Source of the DNA: Roseburia zhanii
GTDB taxonomy: Bacteria > Bacillota > Clostridia > Lachnospirales > Lachnospiraceae
Direction: 5' to 3'
DNA length: 64,000 nucleotides
Assembly (NCBI RefSeq): GCF_014287635.1
Contig: NZ_JACOPH010000004.1
Location: 171,155-235,154, forward strand
The notes under the pieces are model-generated. The model did no database searches. It was not told where the DNA came from and saw only the letters and a program-made list of their open reading frames with translations. Position numbers and translations under genes: made by a program. Below are positions 55,214-62,952 of the stretch, in pieces; the first letter of the stretch is position 1, and each line of letters begins with the position of its first letter.

Positions 55214-56647
55214 TTAAAACAGATACCTTGCCCATCCAAGCAGATGCTGTACCAAAAATATTTTTCTCTGACGTTTCTTTGTTAATTCGATTGGCTCTAC
55301 ATGATATGGATCATTATAAGTTCCGCCTTCTAATATCTGGCGGGACACTTTTTCATATTCCATCATGCCCTCTTCCAACTGTTTATTAATATCTTTACTG
55401 CGTATTACAAGCATCAGTTCCGTATCCAGATATGCACTTCTCATGTCCATATTAAAGGAACCGATTACAGACAGATCATCGTCAATCAGAATACTTTTTC
55501 CGTGATATGAATAACCGCCTTCATATTCCCAGATATTAATTCCTGTACTTAAGATTCTATTTCTGTTTTTCGCATAATCGGCAGACCCAAATGGATTCCC
55601 ATTATTCGCAACTGAATTTGTCATGATAGAAAAATCTGAAACGTTCTCTGCAATCTCCTCCCATGTATTATACATCATATCATTACAGATAATATATGGC
55701 GTGTGGATCTTCACACGATTTTTTGCATTTTTCATCAATTCTCCCAACTGATACCACACTACTGGTTCTTTGGAACCTGTGTGGATAGGATTTGACACTA
55801 ATGCAATCTTTTCTGTCTCAAAAGTTTCGTCCGTGTAATCGGTATCGCAAATTCTTTCCTTATTCTCTTCAAAATATTTCTGATAGCTGTTCTGCAGCTC
55901 TAAAACTGCGTTCTTTACAGATTTTCTATTTGCCAGTTTTTTATTGTTATGAAAATAACCACTGTCTTCCTGATTCCATATGGTTTCAAAATACTCTGAC
56001 AACTGGTTAACTGAATTTTCTTTCTCAGGTTCATCGCAAACCACTAACACGTCTCTGTCATAGTTCTTATGTCCCGGAAAATCACCCAGGAAATAATTGT
56101 ATGTATTTCTTCCCCCAAGAATATATCTCTTTCCATCTGCAATCAAATATTTATCATGCATTCTACCCATCATTTTCCACGGTTTCAACGGATTGGCCTT
56201 ATTATACAGTTTAATTTCAACATTCTCATGGGAAGATAATCCATAGAAATACGGATTTCCTTCCATATCAATCCAGCTCTCCATTCCATCTACTAACAGA
56301 CGAATATGTACACCTCTGTCTGCCGCCTCATGCAGTGCTCCTAAAATCAATTTTCCACTTTCATCGGATTGAAATGCAAAAGTAGAAAGAATAATTTCCT
56401 TTTTTGCATTCTTGATCAAACGCACTCTTTGTAAAAGCGCTTCTGGATTCTTTTCTATGATTACTGCCCGTTCTGTATTTTCACTGCATTCGTTCCATGA
56501 CCCATTTTTTGTTTCTTTTTTGGTTGTATTGGACACTTCCGGCTGCTTTTTATATGCAACGCAGATTCCGAGCAATTCATAAAAAGCCACACATAAAAAA
56601 ATTGCCAGTATAACAAGAAGGATTTTACATATTTTATGCTTTTTCAT
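55214..56647 (-). CDS. Phospholipase D-family protein (cardiolipin-synthase-like)
   Basis: 477 aa. One N-terminal membrane helix (residues 7-28), then an extracytoplasmic or membrane-facing PLD pair with HKD motifs MHDKYLIADGKRYILGG and YHGKSILIDDDLSVIGSF. It differs from ClsA by having one helix and a longer spacer, closer to ClsB/YbhO or Nuc-type proteins. First gene of the operon with the two-component system, FUSC and phosphatidyltransferase genes. ATG preceded by AGGTG. Confidence 0.85.
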   Translation of the reverse strand: MKKHKICKILLVILAIFLCVAFYELLGICVAYKKQPEVSNTTKKETKNGSWNECSENTERAVIIEKNPEALLQRVRLIKNAKKEIILSTFAFQSDESGKLILGALHEAADRGVHIRLLVDGMESWIDMEGNPYFYGLSSHENVEIKLYNKANPLKPWKMMGRMHDKYLIADGKRYILGGRNTYNYFLGDFPGHKNYDRDVLVVCDEPEKENSVNQLSEYFETIWNQEDSGYFHNNKKLANRKSVKNAVLELQNSYQKYFEENKERICDTDYTDETFETEKIALVSNPIHTGSKEPVVWYQLGELMKNAKNRVKIHTPYIICNDMMYNTWEEIAENVSDFSIMTNSVANNGNPFGSADYAKNRNRILSTGINIWEYEGGYSYHGKSILIDDDLSVIGSFNMDMRSAYLDTELMLVIRSKDINKQLEEGMMEYEKVSRQILEGGTYNDPYHVEPIELTKKRQRKIFLVQHLLGWARYLF

Positions 56648-56696
56648 TGTACATCACCTGATTCCTTTTTATTTCATACTTATACAATACAAAGTC

Positions 56697-56715
56697 AATC
56701 TCAATTTAACCTCAA
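56697..56715 (-). promoter_or_regulatory. Direct repeat ahead of the PLD/two-component operon
   Basis: On the minus strand TTGAGGTT and TTGAGATT are repeated 11 bases apart, one helical turn, 50-70 bases before the ATG. This is the usual form of an OmpR-class binding site; TATAAG lies downstream as a possible -10. Confidence 0.4.
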
Positions 56716-56819
56716 CAAAATTTATTTTTCATAAAAAAATATGACCGGCTTCTTTTTAAAGAAACAGTCATATTTTTATTCTAATATATGAAGGAGCTTT
56801 TCTTACTCCGTTGTATTAA

Positions 56820-57152
56820 TCACTATTTTATTTCTTCCATAAGATTGTAGATGAATCCGGTCGAGGCATCCTGCGAAAAGAGTTTTATATGGATGGACTG
56901 AACTGTGATCCAATGTCTTTTGACAAGGAATGTGAACTGACAAATGCTCATTTTCACAAAAATAAGAAACGTGAAGATATCAAAAGTCATCACTACATTA
57001 TCAGCTACGATCCAGCCGATGTTACAGAAAACGGACTTACCGGAGAGAGAGCACAGGCAATCAGTTTGGAACTTGCGAAGCAGATGTTTTCCGGATATCA
57101 GGCACTGGTAGTTACTCATACCGATCTTTCACTTGAAACAGATGCTCTTTGA
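56820..57152 (+). pseudogene. Internal fragment of a conjugative relaxase
   Basis: About 110 codons with no start. LRKEFYMDGLNCDPMSFDK, IKSHHYIISYDPADVTENG and QMFSGYQALVVTHTD match the relaxase/mobilisation nuclease domain just before its metal-binding HxH motif, which is missing. After THTD the frame leaves the family and stops. Remnant of an integrative conjugative element. Confidence 0.8.
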
Positions 57153-57228
57153 ATGGACGAAGACGCTCAATCTCAATTTCTATGATTCTTTCTTCGTTTT
57201 TTCCTGATTGTCTTTTGGGCTCAGTCAT
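57112..57228 (-). pseudogene. 5' fragment of a parB-like gene
   Basis: ATG with AAAGGAG upstream, then MTEPKRQSGKNEERI and EIEIERLRPFKEHLFQVKD, the opening of a ParB/Srx nuclease-like domain. After KD it leaves the family and stops at 57112. It faces the relaxase fragment; the 40-bp overlap marks a deletion joint. Confidence 0.7.
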
Positions 57229-57257
57229 CCTGACTCCTTTCCTCCAGGATTCAGGAA

Positions 57258-57300
57258 CAAAAAAATGCCTGCCTGGAACTTTTATAGATAGTAAAGTTCC
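57258..57300. repeat. Inverted repeat beside the parB fragment
   Basis: GGAACTTT and AAAGTTCC form a perfect 8-bp dyad around TATAGATAGT, within a wider imperfect match. It lies upstream of the parB start and may be an operator or a leftover terminator. Confidence 0.4.
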
Positions 57301-57322
57301 AAACAGACATTACTGTTTGACC

Positions 57323-57512
57323 ATTAGCTGTAGCTAATAGAATTGTATACTGTTTCAGCTATTTTATGTTTGCAAACCGGTAATTTTGATTAGCTGTCAG
57401 CTAACAAAAATCGGATTGCATTAGCTGAAAATTGATCATTTTGAATGGAATTTTGTGTCACGAACGTGATTAGAAAATAACAAAAGCGTTCGTTGTCAGC
57501 TAATCCAGCTAA
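57323..57512. repeat. Cluster of TTAGCTG/CAGCTAA heptamers
   Basis: The heptamer TTAGCTG or its complement CAGCTAA, with small variants, occurs about eight times: near 57324, 57331, 57355, 57390, 57397, 57421, 57497 and 57506. Several are paired as inverted repeats. Such arrays next to a tRNA attachment site are typical of arm-type integrase or excisionase binding sites. A palindrome TCACGAACGTGA is at 57452-57463. Confidence 0.5.
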
Positions 57513-57528
57513 CATTTTCGAACGCTTT
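57483..57528 (-). terminator. Hairpin just beyond the tRNA-Arg fragment
   Basis: AAAGCGTTCG (57483-57492) pairs with CGAACGCTTT (57519-57528), and the minus strand then reads TTTTGTTATTTT. The loop holds two CAGCTAA heptamers. Confidence 0.6.
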
Positions 57529-57534
57529 GAAGCC

Positions 57535-57577
57535 CGTCACCAAGAGGATTTGAACCTCCGACCCCTCGCTTAGGAGC
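57535..57577 (-). other. 3' part of tRNA-Arg(CCU): attachment-site remnant
   Basis: The minus strand gives CTCCTAAGCGAGGGGTCGG, the T-arm GGAGGTTCAAATCCTCT and the acceptor 3' strand TGGTGAC plus G. Anticodon CCU, variable region, T-arm and acceptor half are present, but the D-arm and 5' acceptor strand are replaced by unrelated DNA. This is what integration at a tRNA 3' end leaves behind. Confidence 0.75.
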
Positions 57578-57664
57578 TCGAGATACCACTGTAAATACAT
57601 ACAATGATTAGTCAACCTAAGTCAGGGAAATCCTTGGTTTTCCTAACTATTCTGTTACTCCCTG

Positions 57665-57830
57665 TCAAAATAAGAAAACCTGTTTTCATCTCTGTAAAGC
57701 ACCTTTCGGTGCTCGTCCGGTGCTCGGAGCACCCGGAGGATATAACCATTCCGTTCCATCGAGTTCACTCAGTTGGCCACTATTACGATTCAGCTTCGTA
57801 ACAATGATCACTTGGTTTTCTTATTAGATT
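57665..57830 (-). ncRNA. Candidate small RNA or short peptide gene near the ICE scar
   Basis: From a promoter at 57837-57865 the minus strand could give an RNA with stems ATTGTTACGA/TCGTAATAGT, GGTGCT-CCG-AGCACC and AGCACC-GAA-AGGTGCT, ending in the weak hairpin GAAAACAGGTTTTC with TTATTTT. One frame is also open for 41 codons (VTKLNRNSGQLSELDG and on), without an RBS. I recognise neither the RNA nor the peptide. Confidence 0.4.
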
Positions 57831-57836
57831 AACTAT

Positions 57837-57865
57837 ATTATAACGTGCTGTAGGTCAGATGTCGA
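57837..57865 (-). promoter_or_regulatory. Promoter of the candidate small RNA
   Basis: Minus strand: TCGACA (57860-57865), 17-base spacer, perfect TATAAT (57837-57842). Confidence 0.55.
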
Positions 57866-57928
57866 TGATTTTTTGACCATATTTATTGTTTTATATGTTA
57901 TTTCTCTATTAGTTCTGCAAACTTGAAG

Positions 57929-58510
57929 TTATCGCTTTCTGCCAATATAGCGACAAACTTTCTTCTTATATTGCAGATACTCATTTCCAAATGTGGCAAA
58001 TAAAAAATCTTCTTCAACATTGACAATCTGCAAATGGTACATGATGACCGCAAATACCGTTAGGAAGCACAAAATCCAGTTAAAAAACATCAATAGTGTG
58101 CCAATATATAAAAGGTCAAATCCCAGAAAGGCGGGATTGCGGCTGATTTGATAAATGCCGTTTGTCACAAGCTCCGTTTTATCGGTTTTGGACACTCCTG
58201 CTCGCCAACTGTCACGCATCGTCCATACCGCAACGATAAATATAGCCGTTCCCGCAACACTCAGTATCGCTCCAAAAATCCGAACGGAAACAGGGTTATG
58301 CTCCGTTTCAAAAAAAATACTGGAAAGCCCCGCTATAAAAACAAGAATAGCCGCAATCTTCATGGTAATTTCCACGAATTTCACAAAACCAACTTTGTTC
58401 TTTCCGATTTGGTCTGTCTGTATTCCCTGCTTTTTTTGATGAAACATTTTCACAAAATAGCAACCATAAAAAGCGATTATGCTTGCTATGGAAATCAACT
58501 TAAATTCCAT
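57929..58510 (-). CDS. Isoprenylcysteine-carboxylmethyltransferase-like membrane protein
   Basis: 193 aa with about five membrane helices. The C-terminal region GIYQISRNPAFLGFDLLYIG and EEDFLFATFGNEYLQYKKKV is the ICMT/PEMT SAM-binding signature (R-N-P, E-E, F-G-x-E-Y-x-x-Y). Substrate in bacteria is unknown; lipid or small-thiol methylation are options. RBS AGGATAAGG precedes the ATG. Confidence 0.85.
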   Translation of the reverse strand: MEFKLISIASIIAFYGCYFVKMFHQKKQGIQTDQIGKNKVGFVKFVEITMKIAAILVFIAGLSSIFFETEHNPVSVRIFGAILSVAGTAIFIVAVWTMRDSWRAGVSKTDKTELVTNGIYQISRNPAFLGFDLLYIGTLLMFFNWILCFLTVFAVIMYHLQIVNVEEDFLFATFGNEYLQYKKKVCRYIGRKR

Positions 58511-58529
58511 TGCCCTTATCCTCTCAAAC

Positions 58530-58928
58530 TTAAATTTGCTCTTTTCTTTGTTTTAACAATTTCATACCCAAACAAAATACAAATGCACCTAATATAATAA
58601 AAAATCCCCACACTATATTCCAGTACTGACTATTTACATCAAACATAAACAATAATAAATCATTCCACACTTTCAACTCAATTGCTATTGCAAATAAGTC
58701 GAACAATACATAGCTTCCGCCGAAAATGTATATCCATCTCCACCAATAATTATTCTTTATATTCTTACAGAATGTTGCTATCCCGCAAACACAAAGAAAT
58801 GCCAAAATTCCCATCAATACAAAATAGAATATACCTTTACTCTCCAATATCCCAATCCAAAAATCAGCATACGATGTTCTGTCAATTAATCCCCATATTC
58901 TATGTAAATGAAATAGTCCGAAGAACAT
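58530..58928 (-). CDS. Hypothetical four-helix membrane protein
   Basis: 132 aa, four hydrophobic segments, rich in Trp and Phe. The start MFFGLFHLHRIWGLIDRTSY lacks a good RBS, so the N-terminus may be longer in other strains or damaged here. No family recognised. It lies 19 bases upstream of the ICMT-like gene in the same direction and is probably co-transcribed. Confidence 0.55.
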   Translation of the reverse strand: MFFGLFHLHRIWGLIDRTSYADFWIGILESKGIFYFVLMGILAFLCVCGIATFCKNIKNNYWWRWIYIFGGSYVLFDLFAIAIELKVWNDLLLFMFDVNSQYWNIVWGFFIILGAFVFCLGMKLLKQRKEQI

Positions 58929-58987
58929 AAAGAACCATGGTTCCTACTCATATATTTTCTTCACTTTTCCATCCCTCAAATTCAATT

Positions 58988-59677
58988 TTATTTCCAAGGT
59001 CGTATTTTCCCTGTCCACCCTTTTGCCTTCCAATATTCAACATCACGAGGATTAAATCCATTCTTCTGCATTAAATGCATGATCCAAAACATTACCTTGG
59101 TTTTTATCCCTGGTTTAACATTTCCCGAATTATGTATAATTTTCTTCGCTATGCTTGATGTTGTTTTGTCAATTACTCTTTTTTTCTTTTCGCTTACTCC
59201 GTTCCAATCGACCGCCGCGACACCTACTCCATATTTATATCTTTTAGCTACTCCCCAGAAAAACAAGCTGTCCATCATATCTTTATTTGTCGATTTCATA
59301 CCAGCTCCAGCAGCTGTGGATATGCATACTCCTTGTTTCTTAAACATAGATTCTTCTGGACTATGCACCATCCATCTATATCCGTAATGGTCCAAAAAAG
59401 CCTTCATTGCCCCAGTCGCATGATATACATAAACCGGACTGGCTAAGATAATAACATTTGCTTCATCCATTGCATCAGTAAGAGGCTTTAGTTTTTCATA
59501 ATGCGGACATTTTATCTCAGATTCAGTAAAACATTTTGTACAACCTACACAAAATTCTCCAAAATCTATTGGAAGAAAAAATTCTTTTATATTTCCACTA
59601 ATTTTCTCTGCCAACATATGAGCAATATGATATGTTGAGCCTTTATGACTTTGACCATGTATAATTACTATCTTCAT
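58988..59677 (-). CDS. Flavodoxin-like NAD(P)H oxidoreductase
   Basis: 229 aa flavoprotein: MKIVIIHGQSHKGSTYHIAH is the FMN phosphate loop, FCVGCTKCF a C-x2-C as in iron-sulphur flavoproteins, and SPVYVYHATGAMKAFLDHYG the second flavin loop. The start has GGAGA 4 bases upstream; the longer frame to 59821 is a shadow of the upstream gene. The C-terminal 60 residues with WNGVSEKKKRVIDKTTSS are family-specific. Last gene of the TetR-controlled set. Confidence 0.85.
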   Translation of the reverse strand: MKIVIIHGQSHKGSTYHIAHMLAEKISGNIKEFFLPIDFGEFCVGCTKCFTESEIKCPHYEKLKPLTDAMDEANVIILASPVYVYHATGAMKAFLDHYGYRWMVHSPEESMFKKQGVCISTAAGAGMKSTNKDMMDSLFFWGVAKRYKYGVGVAAVDWNGVSEKKKRVIDKTTSSIAKKIIHNSGNVKPGIKTKVMFWIMHLMQKNGFNPRDVEYWKAKGWTGKIRPWK

Positions 59678-59735
59678 ATTTTCTCCATTCGCTTCGTGAA
59701 ATTCCGATTTTTCAATTCTGTCAACAAAAATTGTT

Positions 59736-60809
59736 CTATACAAATTCTGCACCTGCTTCATGTAACTTTTTAAAGTACTTATTCTTGTTTTTCTTATACA
59801 TTGTTCCGATTGCAGCTTCATTCACGATTACTTTATATCCATTTTTTATAGCACCTAATGCTGTCAGTGCAACACAAGCCCCACCATCTACACCCACAAC
59901 TTCAACATATTCAATATTGTGTTTTTTCAGCAGTATATCAAGTCCAGAATTAGTAAATGCATTACCTTTATATTTTATGAATATATTATCAGATACTATA
60001 TGCAATTCTTTAGCAAAATCAACATCTTTTGTTCCTTCATATGCATGAAATGGTGCAAACTTATTTATCAGATTCTTCTTCATTACATTTTTTATATAAA
60101 TAACCAAGTTGTTTTCATTAGCATCAATAACCTTATTAACCTCATGAAGTAAATCACTATTATTATATTGAAAGAACCTTGCATGTTTTTCTCCAACACA
60201 TATATTTTGCATGTCAATTACCAATAGTGCTTTTTCACAGTTCTTTACCTCCATAAAATTTACTTTATCCTGAGTATCAGACCACTGTTCTTTTGTAAGA
60301 TAAGTAAAGTGCTCCGTTCTAACATCTCCCATAAGTGCACAGGGTTTATTTTCTTCCGTATGATGATATTTGAATCCACATTTTTCCTGACAGCGTTTTG
60401 ATTTTTCATTTCCGTCATAATATCCGCACCACATAGCACTACAACCCAAATCTAAAAAAGCATGCTTCTGTAAAGCTCGAACCGCTTCGGGAATCAAGCC
60501 CTGCCCCCAGTATGGAACACCTATCCAATATCCAATTTCTATTTCATCATCAGCTGCTTTTGTGTGCGACTGCGCTGGCGTAATCAATCCGATACTTCCA
60601 ATTGCAACATTATCTTCTCTTAAACACACTGCATATGTTTCATCTGCTGCAAAAACACTTTTGATGATTTCTCTGCTATTCTCTACACTTGTATGTACTG
60701 GCCATCCTGCTATAGGCCCCACCTCTGGATTTTTTGCATATTTATATAAACTCTCTGCATCATCCTCTTTCCAGGGACGAAGTATTAATCTCTCAGTTTC
60801 TAATGTCAT
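59736..60809 (-). CDS. Fusion of GNAT acetyltransferase and isochorismatase-like hydrolase
   Basis: 357 aa. Residues 1-170 are a RimJ/RimL-type GNAT domain (MTLETERLILRPWKEDDAES, EIEIGYWIGVPYWGQGLIPE as acetyl-CoA loop). Residues 190-357 are a cysteine hydrolase: Asp in LLVIDMQN, Lys in FIKYKGNAF and the nucleophile Cys in VDGGACVALTALGAIKNGY. All three catalytic residues are present. The two are usually separate genes. ATG with AAAGGAG inside the end of the TetR gene, so the two are coupled. Confidence 0.85.
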   Translation of the reverse strand: MTLETERLILRPWKEDDAESLYKYAKNPEVGPIAGWPVHTSVENSREIIKSVFAADETYAVCLREDNVAIGSIGLITPAQSHTKAADDEIEIGYWIGVPYWGQGLIPEAVRALQKHAFLDLGCSAMWCGYYDGNEKSKRCQEKCGFKYHHTEENKPCALMGDVRTEHFTYLTKEQWSDTQDKVNFMEVKNCEKALLVIDMQNICVGEKHARFFQYNNSDLLHEVNKVIDANENNLVIYIKNVMKKNLINKFAPFHAYEGTKDVDFAKELHIVSDNIFIKYKGNAFTNSGLDILLKKHNIEYVEVVGVDGGACVALTALGAIKNGYKVIVNEAAIGTMYKKNKNKYFKKLHEAGAEFV

Positions 60810-60812
60810 AAC

Positions 60813-61328
60813 CTACTCCTTTACCAACTGCTTTCTAATATAATTTGTAATCGAATCAAATACGACCGGGGACATTTTAACAATCCGGCTCCACATTCGG
60901 ATTCCTTGATAAACATACAGAATTACATTAACAATCTCATCAATTTCCACTGTATTGAACTTATCTCTTGAAATACCATATACAATAAGATCTGACCATT
61001 TCTGCACTCTAACTTTATTATAGTGATTCATCATATCGTTAGAACAAGTACGAGCATATTCATACATTGCAAGCGATAGCGAATCTTCTGCATGTTCCAT
61101 CTCATCCCGCATCTGCATTAGTGTCCTGTCAAGAATATCAACTGCCGACACTCCCGATTCCATTTCCTTCTGAAAATTCATTTCATCTTTTTGGTTAATC
61201 TTTTCAAGAATTGCCTCAAACCCTTCCCTTGTACTTCCAAAATGACTATACAATCCGCCCATGCTCATTCCAGTAGCTTCACAGATATCCTTCATAGTAA
61301 TTTTATTAAAGCATTCTCTTGCAAACAA
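60813..61328 (-). CDS. TetR-family regulator, N-terminus damaged or unusually started
   Basis: About 171 aa from a TTG start without an RBS. The DNA-binding helix-turn-helix is present (LFARECFNKITMKDICEATG, MSMGGLYSHFGSTREGFEAI), but helix 1 and the usual 15-20 leading residues are cut by a TAA. In the next frame MMYELTSL lies just upstream, so a one-base change near 61345 would give a normal start. The C-terminal ligand domain is complete. It probably controls the GNAT-hydrolase and flavodoxin genes. Confidence 0.7.
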   Translation of the reverse strand: MFARECFNKITMKDICEATGMSMGGLYSHFGSTREGFEAILEKINQKDEMNFQKEMESGVSAVDILDRTLMQMRDEMEHAEDSLSLAMYEYARTCSNDMMNHYNKVRVQKWSDLIVYGISRDKFNTVEIDEIVNVILYVYQGIRMWSRIVKMSPVVFDSITNYIRKQLVKE

Positions 61329-61407
61329 TTCGTATGTTTGAAAGAGATGTTAATTCATACATCATTTCATAAATTGTGATTCTGCCATCCCTACAAATGC
61401 TAATTTC

Positions 61408-61593
61408 TCACTTCTTTATTTTAGGAGCAATAAGCAGCACTACTGTCACAAGAAAATATACACCATACAGTAACCACGTAATTGTATTGTTCCAAGGGAA
61501 ACTCTTTTCTGGATGGTTCAATGCAAACATTATAAATACAACAGCTACAATCAGCATTATCACACCGATAATCCTTGATATACTTTTTTTCAT
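61408..61593 (-). CDS. Small two-helix membrane protein
   Basis: 61 aa from the ATG with GAGGAGG 9 bases upstream (MKKSISRIIGVIMLIVAVVF and on). Two membrane helices separated by ALNHPEKSFPWNN. No family recognised. Upstream frame to 61689 lacks an RBS. It precedes the TetR regulator by about 80 bases. Confidence 0.65.
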   Translation of the reverse strand: MKKSISRIIGVIMLIVAVVFIMFALNHPEKSFPWNNTITWLLYGVYFLVTVVLLIAPKIKK

Positions 61594-61621
61594 GTAAAGC
61601 ACCTCCTCGTTAAACTTGAAA

Positions 61622-61870
61622 TTACTTAACAATATGTGCTGTAATGATTGTATAGCTATATGAATTGATAGTAATTTTGATATTTTCAACCTCGCAATAC
61701 CAATTTTTACCCTGTTTGTATATATTGCAATTTTTATCTAATACCTTATTTTTGCAATACTCAACAACATCTGCTGTATCTATTTTTAGGTTTCTTTTAA
61801 TTCTATCAATTCCCATTTCGGTTGTATGAATTTTATCAATATTATCAAGCAATATCTTTTTATCTTCCAT
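61622..61870 (-). CDS. DUF3781 family protein
   Basis: 82 aa, with KILLDNIDKIHTTEMGIDRI, then VEYCKNKVLDKNCNIYKQGK and the ending ITINSYSYTIITAHIVK, the pattern I know as DUF3781. This family is common in gut Firmicutes in accessory regions and has no established function. The RBS is weak (GAAAGA). It follows the DUF3784 gene by 51 bases. Confidence 0.8.
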   Translation of the reverse strand: MEDKKILLDNIDKIHTTEMGIDRIKRNLKIDTADVVEYCKNKVLDKNCNIYKQGKNWYCEVENIKITINSYSYTIITAHIVK

Positions 61871-61921
61871 TCTTTCTTTTCCTCAACTTCCGATTTTCTC
61901 AATTCTCCAAACTTGAAGTTA

Positions 61922-62254
61922 TTACTTTCTGCATAGTGTGTTTCCTAAAATGATAATTACCACGACATCAACCAAAATAATCCCCAATGCAATATATACA
62001 AAAAATGCAGGCAAAATATTTTCAAACAAGCCCATAGTTAATGCAAGAATTGCTATAATAGACATTCCAATTCCCATTGTTCTGCATAACTTCTTTTCAT
62101 CATATTTTTCCTTTTCTTCATTTGAAGCTGTATTATATCCAGAAATGAACCAGCTTCCATGTCCAGAAAGTAAAATAATAGAAAGTACAGCAAATATCGC
62201 AAAGACAATCCACACTATCCAATCAGAGCCTGTTGCTAAATCTGCTAATTTCAT
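61922..62254 (-). CDS. DUF3784-like membrane protein
   Basis: 110 aa with three membrane helices. The stretch GHGSWFISGYNTASNEEKEK after the first helix and KYDEKKLCRTMGIGMSI before the second is the DUF3784 signature. Function unknown; often beside DUF3781 or stress genes. GGAGG lies about 9 bases before the ATG. Confidence 0.85.
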   Translation of the reverse strand: MKLADLATGSDWIVWIVFAIFAVLSIILLSGHGSWFISGYNTASNEEKEKYDEKKLCRTMGIGMSIIAILALTMGLFENILPAFFVYIALGIILVDVVVIIILGNTLCRK

Positions 62255-62591
62255 TTACATACTCCTCCTTAAATTCCATTTTCTTAATTTTATAAACTTG
62301 AATTGAGATTTCACCTGTTTTAAGAGATTTAATAACTGTTATATTTTGTTATTAAATTCTCCACAAGCCCTTGAAAACACTGGATTTATCGCAGGTGAGC
62401 TTTTCCTTATTGTTTCCCTTGTGTTATATCGTCCCATCAGTGTTTACGAACTCTGATAAGGGCAAATACAAGGGCAAGAAAAATCTATAAAACAGTATAA
62501 CACAAAATAAAAGTGACATGGTGAACTGATTGAAATGCTTCTGATTTTTGTAACTGATAATTGATTGAATGATAAGGAGAGATAAGATACG
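62255..62591. other. AT-rich intergenic region between divergent genes
   Basis: It must contain the promoters of DUF3784 (minus) and DUF6061 (plus), but no box stands out. A minus-strand stretch around 62370-62430 (YNTRETIRKSSPAINPVFSR) reads like protein for about 30 codons, without start, and could be one more fragment of mobile DNA. Confidence 0.35.
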
Positions 62592-62831
62592 ATGAGAACA
62601 ATATTTGCAGAATACAATCCACAGCGCAATAGTATTGATGTTTACACCTCTGCTGGCTATATGCTCCGCATTGATTGCTGGGAAGCTGAAAAGAATTTAA
62701 AAACTACACCCGGATCAGACTGTGCATTAAACGCACTTGCTATTGATGAACCACTTGAATATGTACGATTATATTTGGACGGGAATATGCAGATGTGGGT
62801 AGATGCAGAAGATTCATTAGAACTATGGTGA
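62592..62831 (+). CDS. DUF6061 family protein
   Basis: 79 aa: MRTIFAEYNPQRNSIDVYTS, then YMLRIDCWEAEKNLKTTPGS and the ending QMWVDAEDSLELW. I know this as DUF6061, a small protein carried by integrative elements and plasmids of Clostridia. It has AAGGAGAG 11 bases upstream and a terminator downstream. No function is known. Confidence 0.8.
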   Translation: MRTIFAEYNPQRNSIDVYTSAGYMLRIDCWEAEKNLKTTPGSDCALNALAIDEPLEYVRLYLDGNMQMWVDAEDSLELW

Positions 62832-62887
62832 TTTTTCGACGGTGTGAAATTTTTTCTGTAAATTCAGATCTTCTATGATAATTGATG

Positions 62888-62925
62888 CGGCTTAACAGCA
62901 GTTTTCTGTTGTTAAGCCGTTGTTT
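62888..62925. terminator. Terminator of DUF6061, symmetric
   Basis: CGGCTTAACAGCAG (62888-62901) pairs with CTGTTGTTAAGCCG (62906-62919) with one mismatch, followed by TTGTTT on the plus strand. It could also stop the minus-strand HTH gene. Confidence 0.75.
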
Positions 62926-62952
62926 ATTTAATAGCAAAAATAAGCCGGTATG

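Noticed and set aside
57323..57512. CRISPR array from repeated heptamers
   Set aside because: Repeats are 7 bases, in both orientations and unevenly spaced; there are no spacers of uniform length and no cas genes.
57541..57583. A functional tRNA-Arg gene
   Set aside because: Only the 3' portion is present; the D-arm and 5' acceptor strand are missing and the anticodon stem is mismatched on its 5' side.
58988..59821. Long N-terminus for the flavodoxin reductase
   Set aside because: The extra 48 codons overlap the end of the GNAT-hydrolase gene in another frame and the internal ATG has its own RBS and the canonical MKIVIIHG start.
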